Source of the DNA: Micrococcales bacterium
GTDB taxonomy: Bacteria; Actinomycetota; Actinomycetes; Actinomycetales; Dermatophilaceae
Direction: 5' to 3'
Length of the DNA: 10,837 bases
Assembly (NCBI GenBank): GCA_003132125.1
Contig: PKWT01000175.1
Coordinates: 1 to 10,837, forward strand
Notes under the pieces: generated by a model
The model's input: only the letters and a program-made list of their open reading frames with translations
Told to the model about the DNA's origin: nothing
The model's database searches: none
Translations under genes and position numbers: made by a program
In this document: positions 1 to 8,860 of the stretch, one piece after another
How positions within the stretch are numbered: the stretch's first letter is position 1
Layout of the letters: each line of letters starts with the position of its first letter

Positions 1-136
1 CGATGGGCTCGGCGTCCCACACGTCGATGAGGTGCTCGATGGCAGCTGTGGCGGCTTCGCCTGCGTCGTTCCAGCCCTCGAAGGCAGCGATCATGATCGG
101 GTCGCGCAGTTCGGACACGTCCTCGAGCTTGATCAC
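1..136 (-). CDS. PAC2-family protein, N-terminal part (cut by window edge)
   Basis: This is the first 45 codons of a minus-strand gene that runs off the left edge. Read from GTG at 136, the product begins VIKLEDVSELRDPIMIAAFEG and continues with WNDAGEAATAAIEHL. The 'AAFEGWNDAGEAAT' block is what I recall as the start of actinobacterial PAC2-family proteins (related to proteasome assembly chaperone 2). The GTG start is supported by a strong Shine-Dalgarno sequence, GAGGGAGG on the minus strand (143-150), six bases upstream. The gene is divergent from metH, and I recall a PAC2 gene next to metH in mycobacteria. The molecular function of bacterial PAC2 proteins is poorly known; a role in protein quality control is only inferred from the family name. 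The C-terminal part cannot be assessed. Confidence 0.82.
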   Translation of the reverse strand, partial: MIKLEDVSELRDPIMIAAFEGWNDAGEAATAAIEHLIDVWDAEPI

Positions 137-142
137 CAGGTG

Positions 143-150
143 CCTCCCTC
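143..150 (-). promoter_or_regulatory. Ribosome binding site of the PAC2 gene
   Basis: The minus strand reads GAGGGAGG here, then six bases, then GTG at 136. It is one of the strongest Shine-Dalgarno matches in the window and decides the GTG start. Confidence 0.75.
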
Positions 151-218
151 GTCGCTCAGGTTGGGCTTCTGGTGACCACACTACGGAATCCTGCTCCGAT
201 GGTCTCCCGCACCGCCGA

Positions 219-224
219 TAGACT
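219..224 (+). promoter_or_regulatory. Possible -10 element for metH
   Basis: TAGACT fits the TAnnnT form of actinobacterial -10 boxes. It would put transcription start near 231, about 11 bases before the GTG at 242. No convincing -35 hexamer is present at 16-18 bases upstream, so this is a weak call. The 105-bp gap (137-241) between the PAC2 gene and metH holds nothing else I recognise, and it is too short for a typical cobalamin riboswitch. Confidence 0.25.
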
Positions 225-241
225 TCGGGCCGAATCCCCGA

Positions 242-3200
242 GTGACAAGGTCCAGAACATTGAGCAGCCGCTCCGACCTCTTCCGCAAGGCCCTCTCCGA
301 GCGTGTCCTCGTTGCTGATGGCGCGATGGGCACGATGCTGCAAGCCGCTGACCCGTCGATGGACGACTTCCAGGGACACGAGGGCTGCAACGAGATCCTG
401 AACGTCACTCGTCCGGACGTGGTGCGAGGCGTCCACGACGCATATTTCGCCGTGGGGGTCGATGCGGTCGAGACCAACACCTTCGGCGCCAACTTGGCCA
501 ACCTCGGCGAGTACGGCATCTCCGATCGCATCTACGAGCTGGCTGAGGCAGGGGCGCGGATCGCAGCCGAAGCCGCCGCTCACTGGTCGACTCCTGAGCA
601 TCCACGGTTCGTGATCGGCTCCATGGGACCCGGCACCAAGCTGCCCTCGCTGGGTCACGTTGCGTTTGCGACGTTGCGCGATGCGTATGCCGAGCAGGCC
701 CGCGGGCTGATCGCCGGTGGTGTTGATGTCATCCTGGTCGAGACGTCACAGGACCTGCTGCAGGCCAAGGCTGCGGTCATCGGCTCGAAGCGCGCGCTGG
801 CTGCAGTGGGCGAGACACTCCCTGTCATCGTCCATGTCACGGTCGAGACGACAGGCACCATGCTCATGGGCTCCGAGATCGGCGCGGCCCTGACCGCTCT
901 GGAGCCGCTCGGGATCGACGCGATCGGACTCAACTGCGCGACCGGTCCGGCCGAGATGAGCGAGCACCTGCGTCATCTGTCGCGACACTCCAGGATCCCG
1001 GTCAGCTGCATGCCCAACGCCGGGTTGCCCATCCTGACCAAGGGCGGTGCGGCATACCCACTCTCTCCCCAGCAGCTCGCAGACGCACACACGCAGTTCG
1101 TCAGGGAGTTTGGCGTCTCCCTGGTTGGCGGCTGTTGCGGTACGACGCCCGCCCACCTCGCGGAGGTGGTGAAGGCGGTCGGCGGGTCGCCGATCAAACC
1201 GCGCCGACCCCGGCCCGAGCACGGCGTCGCCTCGCTGTACTCCGCCGTGGCCTTCCGTCAGGACACCTCGTTCCTGTCAATAGGCGAGCGCACGAACGCC
1301 AATGGTTCCAAGGCGTTCAAGGAGGCGATGCTGGCCTCCCGCTGGGATGAGTGCGTCGAGATCGCCCGCAACCAGACCAAGGATGGCGCCCACCTGCTGG
1401 ACGTCTGCATCGACTATGTCGGCCGTGATGGCGTCAAGGACATGCAAGAGGTCGTCGGCCGGTTCGCAACGTCCAGCACCCTCCCGCTGGTCCTCGACTC
1501 GACCGAGCCTCCCGTGGTCGAGGCAGGTCTCGAGCTGCTGGGCGGACGGGCAGTGGTCAACTCGGTCAACTATGAGGACGGTGAGGGTGAGGGCTCGCGC
1601 TTCGCCCGAATCATGCCGGTGGTCAAGGAACACGGCGCCGCCGTCATCGCCCTGACCATCGACGAGACGGGTCAGGCCCGCACCTGCGAGCACAAGGTGG
1701 CCGTGGCTTCGAGGCTCATCACCGCGCTCACCGGTGAGTGGGGCATGAACGTCGAGGACATCATCGTTGACACGCTGACCTTCCCGATCGGCACCGGTCA
1801 GGAGGAGACGCGCCGTGATGGTCTGGAGACGATCGAGGCCATCCGCGAGATCAAGCGACGCTATCCCGACGTTCAGACCACTTTGGGCGTCTCGAACGTG
1901 TCGTTCGGGCTCAAACCGGCCGTCCGGGTCGTCCTCAACTCGGTGTTCCTGCACGAGTGCGTCAAGGCCGGTCTCGACTCGGCCATCGTGCACGCCGCCA
2001 GGATCGTGCCGATTGCGCGCATCCCCGAGGAGCAGCGCCAGGTGGCGCTCGACCTTGTCTATGACAAGCGTGTCTGGGCTGGTGAGCCGGGGAAGAGTGA
2101 GCTGACCTACGACCCGCTGAGCCGCTTGCTGGAGCTGTTCGAGGGTGTGGACTCGGCCTCCTTGAAGGAGACTCGCGCCGATGAGCTGGCCGCCCTGCCG
2201 CTTGAGGAGCGATTGGCGCGACGCATCATCGACGGTGAACGCCAGGGTCTCGAGGAAGACCTGAAGTCAGCGCTCGACAAGGGCCACAGCGCGCTCGACA
2301 TCATCAACGACAACCTGCTTGACGGCATGCGGACCGTGGGCGAGCTGTTCGGCAAGGGTGAGATGCAGCTGCCCTTCGTTCTGCAGTCCGCTGAGGTCAT
2401 GAAGGCTGCGGTGGCCTATCTCGAACCGTTCATCGAGGGAAACGCGGATGGCTCCGCACGTCAGGCGAAGGCCCGGATCGTGCTGGCCACGGTCAGGGGC
2501 GACGTCCACGACATCGGCAAGAACCTGGTGGACATCATCTTGTCCAACAACGGCTACGACGTCGTCAACATCGGCATCAAGCAGCCGATCGCCGAGATCA
2601 TTCGCGCAGCCGAGGAACACGAGGCCGACGCCATCGGTATGAGTGGACTGCTGGTGAAGTCAACCGTTGTCATGAGGGAGAACCTCGAGGAGCTCAACTC
2701 CCGCGGTTTCGCTGCCCGTTGGCCCGTGCTTCTCGGCGGGGCCGCGCTGACTCGCGCCTATGTCGAGAACGACCTGGCTGAGGTCTATGAGGGTGAAGTC
2801 CGTTACGCCAGAGACGCGTTCGAGGGCCTGCGCCTCATGGACGCCGTTGCGGCCGCGCGCGCCAACCCGCAGCTCAGCGTCTCAGAAACCCTGCCCGAGC
2901 TGCGCAAACGACGGGTTCGTCCCGTGGCGGTTGCGTCAGCTGACGACGCACCGGCCGACACCACGCGCTCGGACGTGGCACAGGACAACAGCATCCCGAC
3001 TCCACCGTTCTGGGGCAGCCGTGTGGTCAAGGGCATCGCCCTGGCCGACTACGCGTCATACCTTGACGAACGGGCGACCTTCCTGGGGCAGTGGGGCCTC
3101 AAGGGCACCCGCGGCGAGGACGGTACCTCGTATGACGAGCTGGTCGAGACCGAGGGCCGGCCGCGGCTGCGCATGTGGCTGGACCGGATCAAGACCGACG

Positions 3201-3823
3201 GACTTCTCGAGGCTGCAGTCGTGTACGGCTACTTCCCTTGCTACAGCGACGGAAACGACCTTGTGGTCCTCCATCACGAGGAGGGTCCCGAGGGTCAGCA
3301 GCCCGGCAGCGAGCGGGCGCGGTTCGTGTTCCCGCGCCAACGTCGGGATCGTCGGCTGTGTCTGGCGGACTTCTTCAAGGGCAAGGATCGCTACGAGGCT
3401 GACGGCGAGCCCGACGTCATCGCCTTCCACCTGGTAACGATGGGAGCCAAGGTGGCCGAGGCGACCGCCGAGCTGTTTGGCCGCAACTCCTATCGCGAGT
3501 ATCTCGAGCTTCATGGTCTATCGGTGCAGCTGACCGAGGCCCTGGCCGAGATGTGGCACGCGCGGGTTCGTGAGGAGCTGGGCTTCGGCGCCGACGACAA
3601 CGAGGATCTCAATGCCATCCTGCGGCAGGGCTACCGCGGGTCTCGCTACTCGTTTGGCTACCCCGCCTGTCCGGACCTGGAAGACCGTGCACTACTCGTC
3701 GAGCTGCTCGATCCGTCGCGCATCGGTGTCACCCTCTCCGAGGAGCTGCAGCTTCACCCCGAGCAGTCCACTGACGCCTTGGTCGTTCATCATCCCGAGG
3801 CCAAGTACTTCAATGCAACGTAA
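242..3823 (+). CDS. metH: Cobalamin-dependent methionine synthase (5-methyltetrahydrofolate-homocysteine methyltransferase)
   Basis: This cytoplasmic enzyme transfers the methyl group of 5-methyltetrahydrofolate through cobalamin to homocysteine, giving methionine and tetrahydrofolate. All four MetH modules are present in 1193 residues, the usual length. The homocysteine-binding barrel (about 20-325) has the zinc ligands Cys232 (GLNCATGP) and Cys298/Cys299 (GGCCGTTP). The pterin-binding barrel (about 340-625) opens with FLSIGERTNANGS. The four-helix cap (about 650-740) has MQLPFVLQSAEVMKAA. The B12 domain has D754-V-H756-D-I-G759, with His756 as the lower axial cobalt ligand. The AdoMet reactivation domain (about 920-1193) has the RYSFGYPACPD motif near 1135. 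The start is uncertain: GTG at 242 lacks a good ribosome site, while TTG at 260 has AAGG nine bases upstream. The HAD gene overlaps its stop codon. No frameshift or missing key residue is seen. Confidence 0.97.
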   Translation: MTRSRTLSSRSDLFRKALSERVLVADGAMGTMLQAADPSMDDFQGHEGCNEILNVTRPDVVRGVHDAYFAVGVDAVETNTFGANLANLGEYGISDRIYELAEAGARIAAEAAAHWSTPEHPRFVIGSMGPGTKLPSLGHVAFATLRDAYAEQARGLIAGGVDVILVETSQDLLQAKAAVIGSKRALAAVGETLPVIVHVTVETTGTMLMGSEIGAALTALEPLGIDAIGLNCATGPAEMSEHLRHLSRHSRIPVSCMPNAGLPILTKGGAAYPLSPQQLADAHTQFVREFGVSLVGGCCGTTPAHLAEVVKAVGGSPIKPRRPRPEHGVASLYSAVAFRQDTSFLSIGERTNANGSKAFKEAMLASRWDECVEIARNQTKDGAHLLDVCIDYVGRDGVKDMQEVVGRFATSSTLPLVLDSTEPPVVEAGLELLGGRAVVNSVNYEDGEGEGSRFARIMPVVKEHGAAVIALTIDETGQARTCEHKVAVASRLITALTGEWGMNVEDIIVDTLTFPIGTGQEETRRDGLETIEAIREIKRRYPDVQTTLGVSNVSFGLKPAVRVVLNSVFLHECVKAGLDSAIVHAARIVPIARIPEEQRQVALDLVYDKRVWAGEPGKSELTYDPLSRLLELFEGVDSASLKETRADELAALPLEERLARRIIDGERQGLEEDLKSALDKGHSALDIINDNLLDGMRTVGELFGKGEMQLPFVLQSAEVMKAAVAYLEPFIEGNADGSARQAKARIVLATVRGDVHDIGKNLVDIILSNNGYDVVNIGIKQPIAEIIRAAEEHEADAIGMSGLLVKSTVVMRENLEELNSRGFAARWPVLLGGAALTRAYVENDLAEVYEGEVRYARDAFEGLRLMDAVAAARANPQLSVSETLPELRKRRVRPVAVASADDAPADTTRSDVAQDNSIPTPPFWGSRVVKGIALADYASYLDERATFLGQWGLKGTRGEDGTSYDELVETEGRPRLRMWLDRIKTDGLLEAAVVYGYFPCYSDGNDLVVLHHEEGPEGQQPGSERARFVFPRQRRDRRLCLADFFKGKDRYEADGEPDVIAFHLVTMGAKVAEATAELFGRNSYREYLELHGLSVQLTEALAEMWHARVREELGFGADDNEDLNAILRQGYRGSRYSFGYPACPDLEDRALLVELLDPSRIGVTLSEELQLHPEQSTDALVVHHPEAKYFNAT

Positions 3824-4472
3824 CGGCCTGCCCGCGGCGGTTCTGTGGGACATGGACGGCACCCTGGTCGACACCGAGCCCTACTGGATCGCCGAGGAAC
3901 ACGCATTGGTGAAGGCGCACGGTGGCCTATGGACCGATGAACACGCACGGCAGCTCGTCGGCAATGACCTCATGGTCTCGGCGGACTACATCCGGTTGCA
4001 CTCGCCGGTTGATCTGACGCCCCTCGAGATCGTCCACGAGCTCTTGGCAGGCGTCGTGGCCAGGGTCAAGGCGCATGTGCCGTGGCGTCCGGGTGCACGT
4101 GAGCTGCTCGAAAGCCTTGTGGCGCAGGGTGTTCCTTGCGCTCTGGTCACCATGTCCTGGGAGTCGCTGGCAACGGCTGTGGTGAGCAACTTGCCGCCCG
4201 GCAGCTTCGCCGCGGTGATCACGGGCGACGTTGTCCTGCATGGCAAGCCCCATCCCGAGCCCTACCTGCATGCGGCTCGGCTCCTTGGCGTGGAGCTCGC
4301 AGCATGTATCGCCATCGAGGACTCTCCGCCGGGTGTTGCTTCCGCCGTGGCGGCCGGCGTGCCGACGATTGCCGTGCCGCATCACGTCGCGGTGCCGAAG
4401 ACCGTTGGGGCTGTTCAGATCTCAACTCTGGCCGGGCTCACCCCGGCAGGGCTGCTCCAGCTGTTCGACTAG
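3813..4472 (+). CDS. HAD-superfamily phosphohydrolase (subfamily IA, phosphoglycolate phosphatase/beta-phosphoglucomutase-like)
   Basis: The product is a 219-residue soluble protein with the four HAD signatures. Motif I is DMDGTLVDTE, with nucleophile Asp13 and Asp15. Motif II is Thr113 in LVTMSW. Motif III is Lys145 in HGKPHPEPY. Motif IV is Glu169-Asp170 in IEDSPPGVASA. Residues between motifs I and II form an alpha-helical cap of the type found in subfamily IA phosphatases acting on small phosphometabolites. The ATG at 3813 lies inside the last codons of metH (11-bp overlap, different frame), which indicates translational coupling. Reading further upstream in this frame would only run antiparallel to known metH coding sequence. 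The substrate cannot be told from sequence. Co-expression with metH suggests a housekeeping or metabolite-repair role in one-carbon or cofactor metabolism, but that is inference. The gene ends 19 bp from the convergent MocR gene, with no clear terminator between them. Confidence 0.92.
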   Translation: MQRNGLPAAVLWDMDGTLVDTEPYWIAEEHALVKAHGGLWTDEHARQLVGNDLMVSADYIRLHSPVDLTPLEIVHELLAGVVARVKAHVPWRPGARELLESLVAQGVPCALVTMSWESLATAVVSNLPPGSFAAVITGDVVLHGKPHPEPYLHAARLLGVELAACIAIEDSPPGVASAVAAGVPTIAVPHHVAVPKTVGAVQISTLAGLTPAGLLQLFD

Positions 4473-4491
4473 CCCGACGTCCACCGGTTGG

Positions 4492-5859
4492 TCAGCGTCC
4501 CCTGCCGGTCCACCCTGTGGCATTGGCAGCCGCGGCGATCCGGTCGGCGAGTACATCATGGTCGGTTGCCACCAAGCCGCTGGTCACCCGAATGTGCCCG
4601 GGCATTTCGGGCAGGATGGCGAAGGGCGACCCCGGTGTGACGCCGATGCCTTGGCTTGCCAGCCGGACAAGGGCGGCCGCTTCGTCCTGGACCGGCACCC
4701 AGATGTTGATGCCATCCGTTCCCCCGACGGTGACCCCCCGTTGCGCGAGAGCGTCGACGAGCGCCGCCCGGCGCCGTGCATACTCGCGCTGCGCCTGTTG
4801 AACCTCGGCGCGAGAACCCTCATCGGTGAGCAGGCTCAGCAGGATTCGCTGGAGGAGGCGACTGCTCCAGCCCTGCCCGAGCTGGCGTCGCCCCAACATG
4901 CTGTCAATCAGAGGGGTGGGCCCGCTGGCGGCAGCCAGGCGCAGGTCGGGACCATGCGACTTGGAGAAGCTGCGGATGTGCACGGTGCGCTCTGGGATCC
5001 AGCGCCCGAGACTAATGGCGGGGGCTGAGGCGATGGCTCCGGCGGAGTCGTCCTCAACCACCAATGTGTCGGCTCCTTCGATAAGCTCGGCCAGCGCACG
5101 GGCTCGGCGCGGAGTGGTCGAGATGCCGCTGGGATTCTGCGCGGTCGGCTGCACGAACACGGCTGCTGTGGGCGATGCCAGTGCGGCGGCCAGCAGTTGC
5201 GGTTGCATGCCTTCAGTGTCGAGCGGGACGCCGACGACATCAGCCCCGATCGAGTCGAGCAGGTCCAGCAGGGGAGGGAAGCACGGGTGTTCGACGACGA
5301 CCCGGTCGCCGAAACGAAGTGCGGTGCGGGCAACCAGGTCCAGCGCGTCCATCGCGCCGTCGACGATGCCGATATCGCCCGCAACGTATGGCCAATCGTT
5401 GAGCAGGACATCGCGTAGCTCGGGCAGAACCGCCTCATCGAGATAGCTGTCAGGGGTTCCGGCAGTCGTGAGGCTGCCCAGCGCCCGGCGGAGGCTGGGC
5501 AGTAGTGCAGCGTCAGGGACACCGGTGGACAGGTCGAGCGAGAAGCCGCTCTGACCCTCCAGCGCCCGCCGATAGCGAGTATTCGAGGGGCCCACCGGGT
5601 CAGTCACCGTCGTGCCGTGTCGACCATCGGTGCGAATTGCGCCGGCCCTGGCCAACAATGACCATCCGGCGCTGACGGTGGTGGGGGAGAGGGCGAGCTG
5701 GGTGGCCACCTCGCGGATCGGTGGCAGCCTTGTGCCAGGAGGCAGGACGCCGTCGCGGATGGCGCGGCTTACTGCATGTGCCAGACCACGGGCAGTGGGC
5801 TTGTCCATGCGTTCTTCGAGCGCCGACAACATCGCGGTTGCCGACGGACTCGTCATCAT
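4492..5859 (-). CDS. MocR/GabR-type transcriptional regulator (GntR wHTH fused to class I aminotransferase fold)
   Basis: Read from ATG at 5859 (a second ATG follows at 5856), the 455-residue protein has a GntR-type winged helix (about 18-85; GVLPPGTRLPPIREVATQLA and SPTTVSAGW). A linker follows, then a fold-type I aminotransferase domain (about 110-450). The PLP-binding lysine is Lys300 in RSFSKSHGPDLRLA. QPTAQNPSG supplies the conserved Asn, and E269-D270-D271-S272 holds the pyridine-nitrogen Asp. MocR proteins use PLP and an amine ligand to control adjacent genes rather than to catalyse turnover. This gene is divergent from mmsA and the aminotransferase gene across 59 bp, so it most likely regulates them and itself. 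An oddity is Ser272, where the better-studied GabR has Tyr in EDDYDSEF. The frame is open up to 5937, but the upstream codons would cover the operator and mmsA start, so I chose 5859. A true aminotransferase is less likely given the DNA-binding domain. Confidence 0.94.
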   Translation of the reverse strand: MMTSPSATAMLSALEERMDKPTARGLAHAVSRAIRDGVLPPGTRLPPIREVATQLALSPTTVSAGWSLLARAGAIRTDGRHGTTVTDPVGPSNTRYRRALEGQSGFSLDLSTGVPDAALLPSLRRALGSLTTAGTPDSYLDEAVLPELRDVLLNDWPYVAGDIGIVDGAMDALDLVARTALRFGDRVVVEHPCFPPLLDLLDSIGADVVGVPLDTEGMQPQLLAAALASPTAAVFVQPTAQNPSGISTTPRRARALAELIEGADTLVVEDDSAGAIASAPAISLGRWIPERTVHIRSFSKSHGPDLRLAAASGPTPLIDSMLGRRQLGQGWSSRLLQRILLSLLTDEGSRAEVQQAQREYARRRAALVDALAQRGVTVGGTDGINIWVPVQDEAAALVRLASQGIGVTPGSPFAILPEMPGHIRVTSGLVATDHDVLADRIAAAANATGWTGRGR

Positions 5860-5886
5860 GTTTGTAACATAGCAAACATATGTTTG
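5858..5886. promoter_or_regulatory. Probable MocR operator: palindrome plus extra half-site
   Basis: Three copies of the heptamer ATGTTTG/CAAACAT lie within 29 bp: ATGTTTG at 5858-5864, CAAACAT at 5873-5879 and ATGTTTG at 5880-5886. The last two abut to form a perfect 14-bp palindrome, CAAACATATGTTTG. The first and third are direct repeats 22 bp apart, close to two helical turns. The first overlaps the regulator's start codon and the third overlaps the proposed mmsA -35 box, a layout suited to control of both promoters. Direct and inverted repeats are known for MocR-family operators. The assignment to this regulator is inferred from position. Confidence 0.7.
5866..5871 (-). promoter_or_regulatory. 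Possible -10 element of the MocR gene (leaderless start)
   Basis: On the minus strand this reads TATGTT, followed by six bases (ACAAAC) and then ATG at 5859. The spacing would put transcription start on the start codon, giving a leaderless mRNA. No Shine-Dalgarno sequence precedes the ATG, which agrees. I find no good -35 hexamer at 16-18 bases. The element sits between operator half-sites. Confidence 0.45.
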
Positions 5887-5912
5887 TGGTGGGTTCACTT
5901 GGCACGTAACCT
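5884..5912 (+). promoter_or_regulatory. Probable mmsA promoter (leaderless)
   Basis: TTGTGG (5884-5889), a 17-bp spacer and TAACCT (5907-5912) resemble a sigma70-type promoter with the TAnnnT -10 form. Six bases later comes the mmsA ATG at 5919, so transcription would start on or next to the start codon. There is no Shine-Dalgarno sequence before this ATG. The -35 overlaps the right operator half-site (5880-5886), so a bound regulator would affect polymerase access. Confidence 0.5.
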
Positions 5913-5918
5913 GCATCC

Positions 5919-7427
<1,509 letters not shown>

Positions 7428-7437
7428 GACCACTGCC

Positions 7438-8829
7438 TTGACCCACACATCGCCGTCCTCGAGCCCCGCCGTCGCGACGGGAGCCGGCGCCGAAGAGGCA
7501 CGGGTTCGCGCCGACGACCGCTCGCATGTCTTCCACTCCTGGTCGGCGCAGGCGTTGATAGACCCCCTGCCGATCGCGTCCGCCTCCGGGTCGTACTTCA
7601 GCGACTACTCCGGCAAGCGCTATCTCGACTTCTCCTCGCAGCTGGTCAACGTCAACATCGGCTATCAGCACCCCAAGCTCGTCGCCGCCATCCAGGAACA
7701 GGCCGCCAAGCTGTGCACGATCGCGCCGAGCTTCGCCAACGATGCGCGCAGCGAAGCCGCACGGCTCATTGCGGAGGTTGCCCCGGGGGAGCTCAACGCA
7801 GTCTTCTTCACCAACGGCGGCGCTGAGGCAAACGAGAACGCCATCCGGATGGCGCGCCTGCACACGGGGCGGCACAAGATCCTGGCCGCTTACCGCAGCT
7901 ACCACGGTGCGACCGCCGGGGCTATCGCCCTCACCGGTGACCCTCGCCGCTGGGCCGCGGAGCCAGGACTGCCCGGGATCGTCCGCTACTGGGGCCCATA
8001 CGCCTATCGTTCGGCTTTCCACGCGACCACTGAGCAGGAGGAGTCGGCGCGAGCCCTGACGCATCTGCGGGACATCCTCATGGTCGAGGGATCGCACACC
8101 GTCGCTGCGATCATCCTGGAGACCGTCGTCGGCACCAACGGGATCCTGGTCCCGCCACCTGGGTATCTCGCCGGGGTCCGCGCGCTGTGCGACGAGTTCG
8201 GGATCGTCATGATCGCCGACGAGGTCATGGCTGGTTTCGGTCGCTGCGGCGAGTGGTTCGCGGTCGATCACTGGGGCGTGACGCCGGACCTGATCACCTT
8301 CGCCAAGGGGGTCAACTCGGGATACGTCCCGTTGGGTGGCGTGATCATCTCTGCGGAGATCGCCTCGACGTTCGAGAACCGGGCTTTCCCCGGCGGTTTG
8401 ACCTACTCAGGTCATCCGCTGGCGTGTGCGTCCGCTGTGGCCTCGATCAACATCTTCCGCGAAGAAGGCATCGTCGAGCACGCTCGCGCGCTGGGGACCG
8501 ACGTCATCGGTCCGGAGCTGCGCGCGCTCGCCGAGCGGCACCCGAGTGTCGGCGAAGTGCGTGGGCTGGGCGTCTTCTGGGCGCTCGAACTGGTGCGCGA
8601 CCGGGATACCCGCGAACCGCTTGTTCCGTTCAACGCCAGCGGCGCTGACGCCAAACCTATGGCCGATTTCGCGGCTGCGTGCAAGGACCGCGGGTTGTGG
8701 CCGTTCGTTCACTTCAACCGGACCCATGTCGTGCCGCCCTGCACCACGTCAGCCGAAGAGATCAGAGAAGGTATCGCGATCCTGGACGAGGCACTGAAGG
8801 TGGCCGACGCGTACTACACCGGACGCTGA
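7438..8829 (+). CDS. Class III PLP-dependent omega-aminotransferase (beta-alanine/omega-amino acid transaminase-like)
   Basis: From TTG at 7438 the product has 463 residues, a normal length for class III transaminases. It begins close to the conserved SHVFHSWSAQ block. NGGAEANENAIRMAR forms part of the cofactor site, and SYHGAT holds the conserved Tyr-His-Gly. Asp261 in IADEVMAGFGRCGEWF contacts the pyridine nitrogen. Lys290 in FAKGVNSGYVPLGG forms the Schiff base. TYSGHPLACA is the phosphate-binding segment. The gene starts 10 bp after mmsA and is surely co-transcribed. The dehydrogenase downstream in the pathway suggests the amino donor yields malonate or methylmalonate semialdehyde, so beta-alanine or 3-aminoisobutyrate with pyruvate as acceptor is the simplest reading. 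Taurine, GABA and putrescine transaminases share this fold, and I cannot exclude them. The convergent ABC permease gene ends 31 bp further on, with no clear terminator between. Confidence 0.92.
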   Translation: MTHTSPSSSPAVATGAGAEEARVRADDRSHVFHSWSAQALIDPLPIASASGSYFSDYSGKRYLDFSSQLVNVNIGYQHPKLVAAIQEQAAKLCTIAPSFANDARSEAARLIAEVAPGELNAVFFTNGGAEANENAIRMARLHTGRHKILAAYRSYHGATAGAIALTGDPRRWAAEPGLPGIVRYWGPYAYRSAFHATTEQEESARALTHLRDILMVEGSHTVAAIILETVVGTNGILVPPPGYLAGVRALCDEFGIVMIADEVMAGFGRCGEWFAVDHWGVTPDLITFAKGVNSGYVPLGGVIISAEIASTFENRAFPGGLTYSGHPLACASAVASINIFREEGIVEHARALGTDVIGPELRALAERHPSVGEVRGLGVFWALELVRDRDTREPLVPFNASGADAKPMADFAAACKDRGLWPFVHFNRTHVVPPCTTSAEEIREGIAILDEALKVADAYYTGR

Positions 8830-8860
8830 CTGAGCGAGCCTGGACAGGCCCAAAACGGCA

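Noticed and set aside
3..221. A 72-codon plus-strand open frame at the left edge
   Set aside because: It lies antisense to the PAC2 start and crosses the divergent promoter gap. The minus-strand reading has a recognisable family block and a strong ribosome site.
1277..1993. A long minus-strand open frame (238 codons) inside metH
   Set aside because: It is antisense to the conserved pterin-binding domain. Its composition (many Arg, Asp and Gly) is typical of shadow frames in GC-rich DNA, and no family motif is present.
4473..4491. Possible bidirectional terminator in the 19-bp gap between the HAD and MocR genes
   Set aside because: The gap has no convincing stem-loop and no T-run.
8838..8849. 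Possible terminator hairpin GCCTGGACAGGC between the convergent aminotransferase and permease genes
   Set aside because: The stem is only about four base pairs around a tetraloop, and no T-run follows on either strand. It is too weak to call as an intrinsic terminator.
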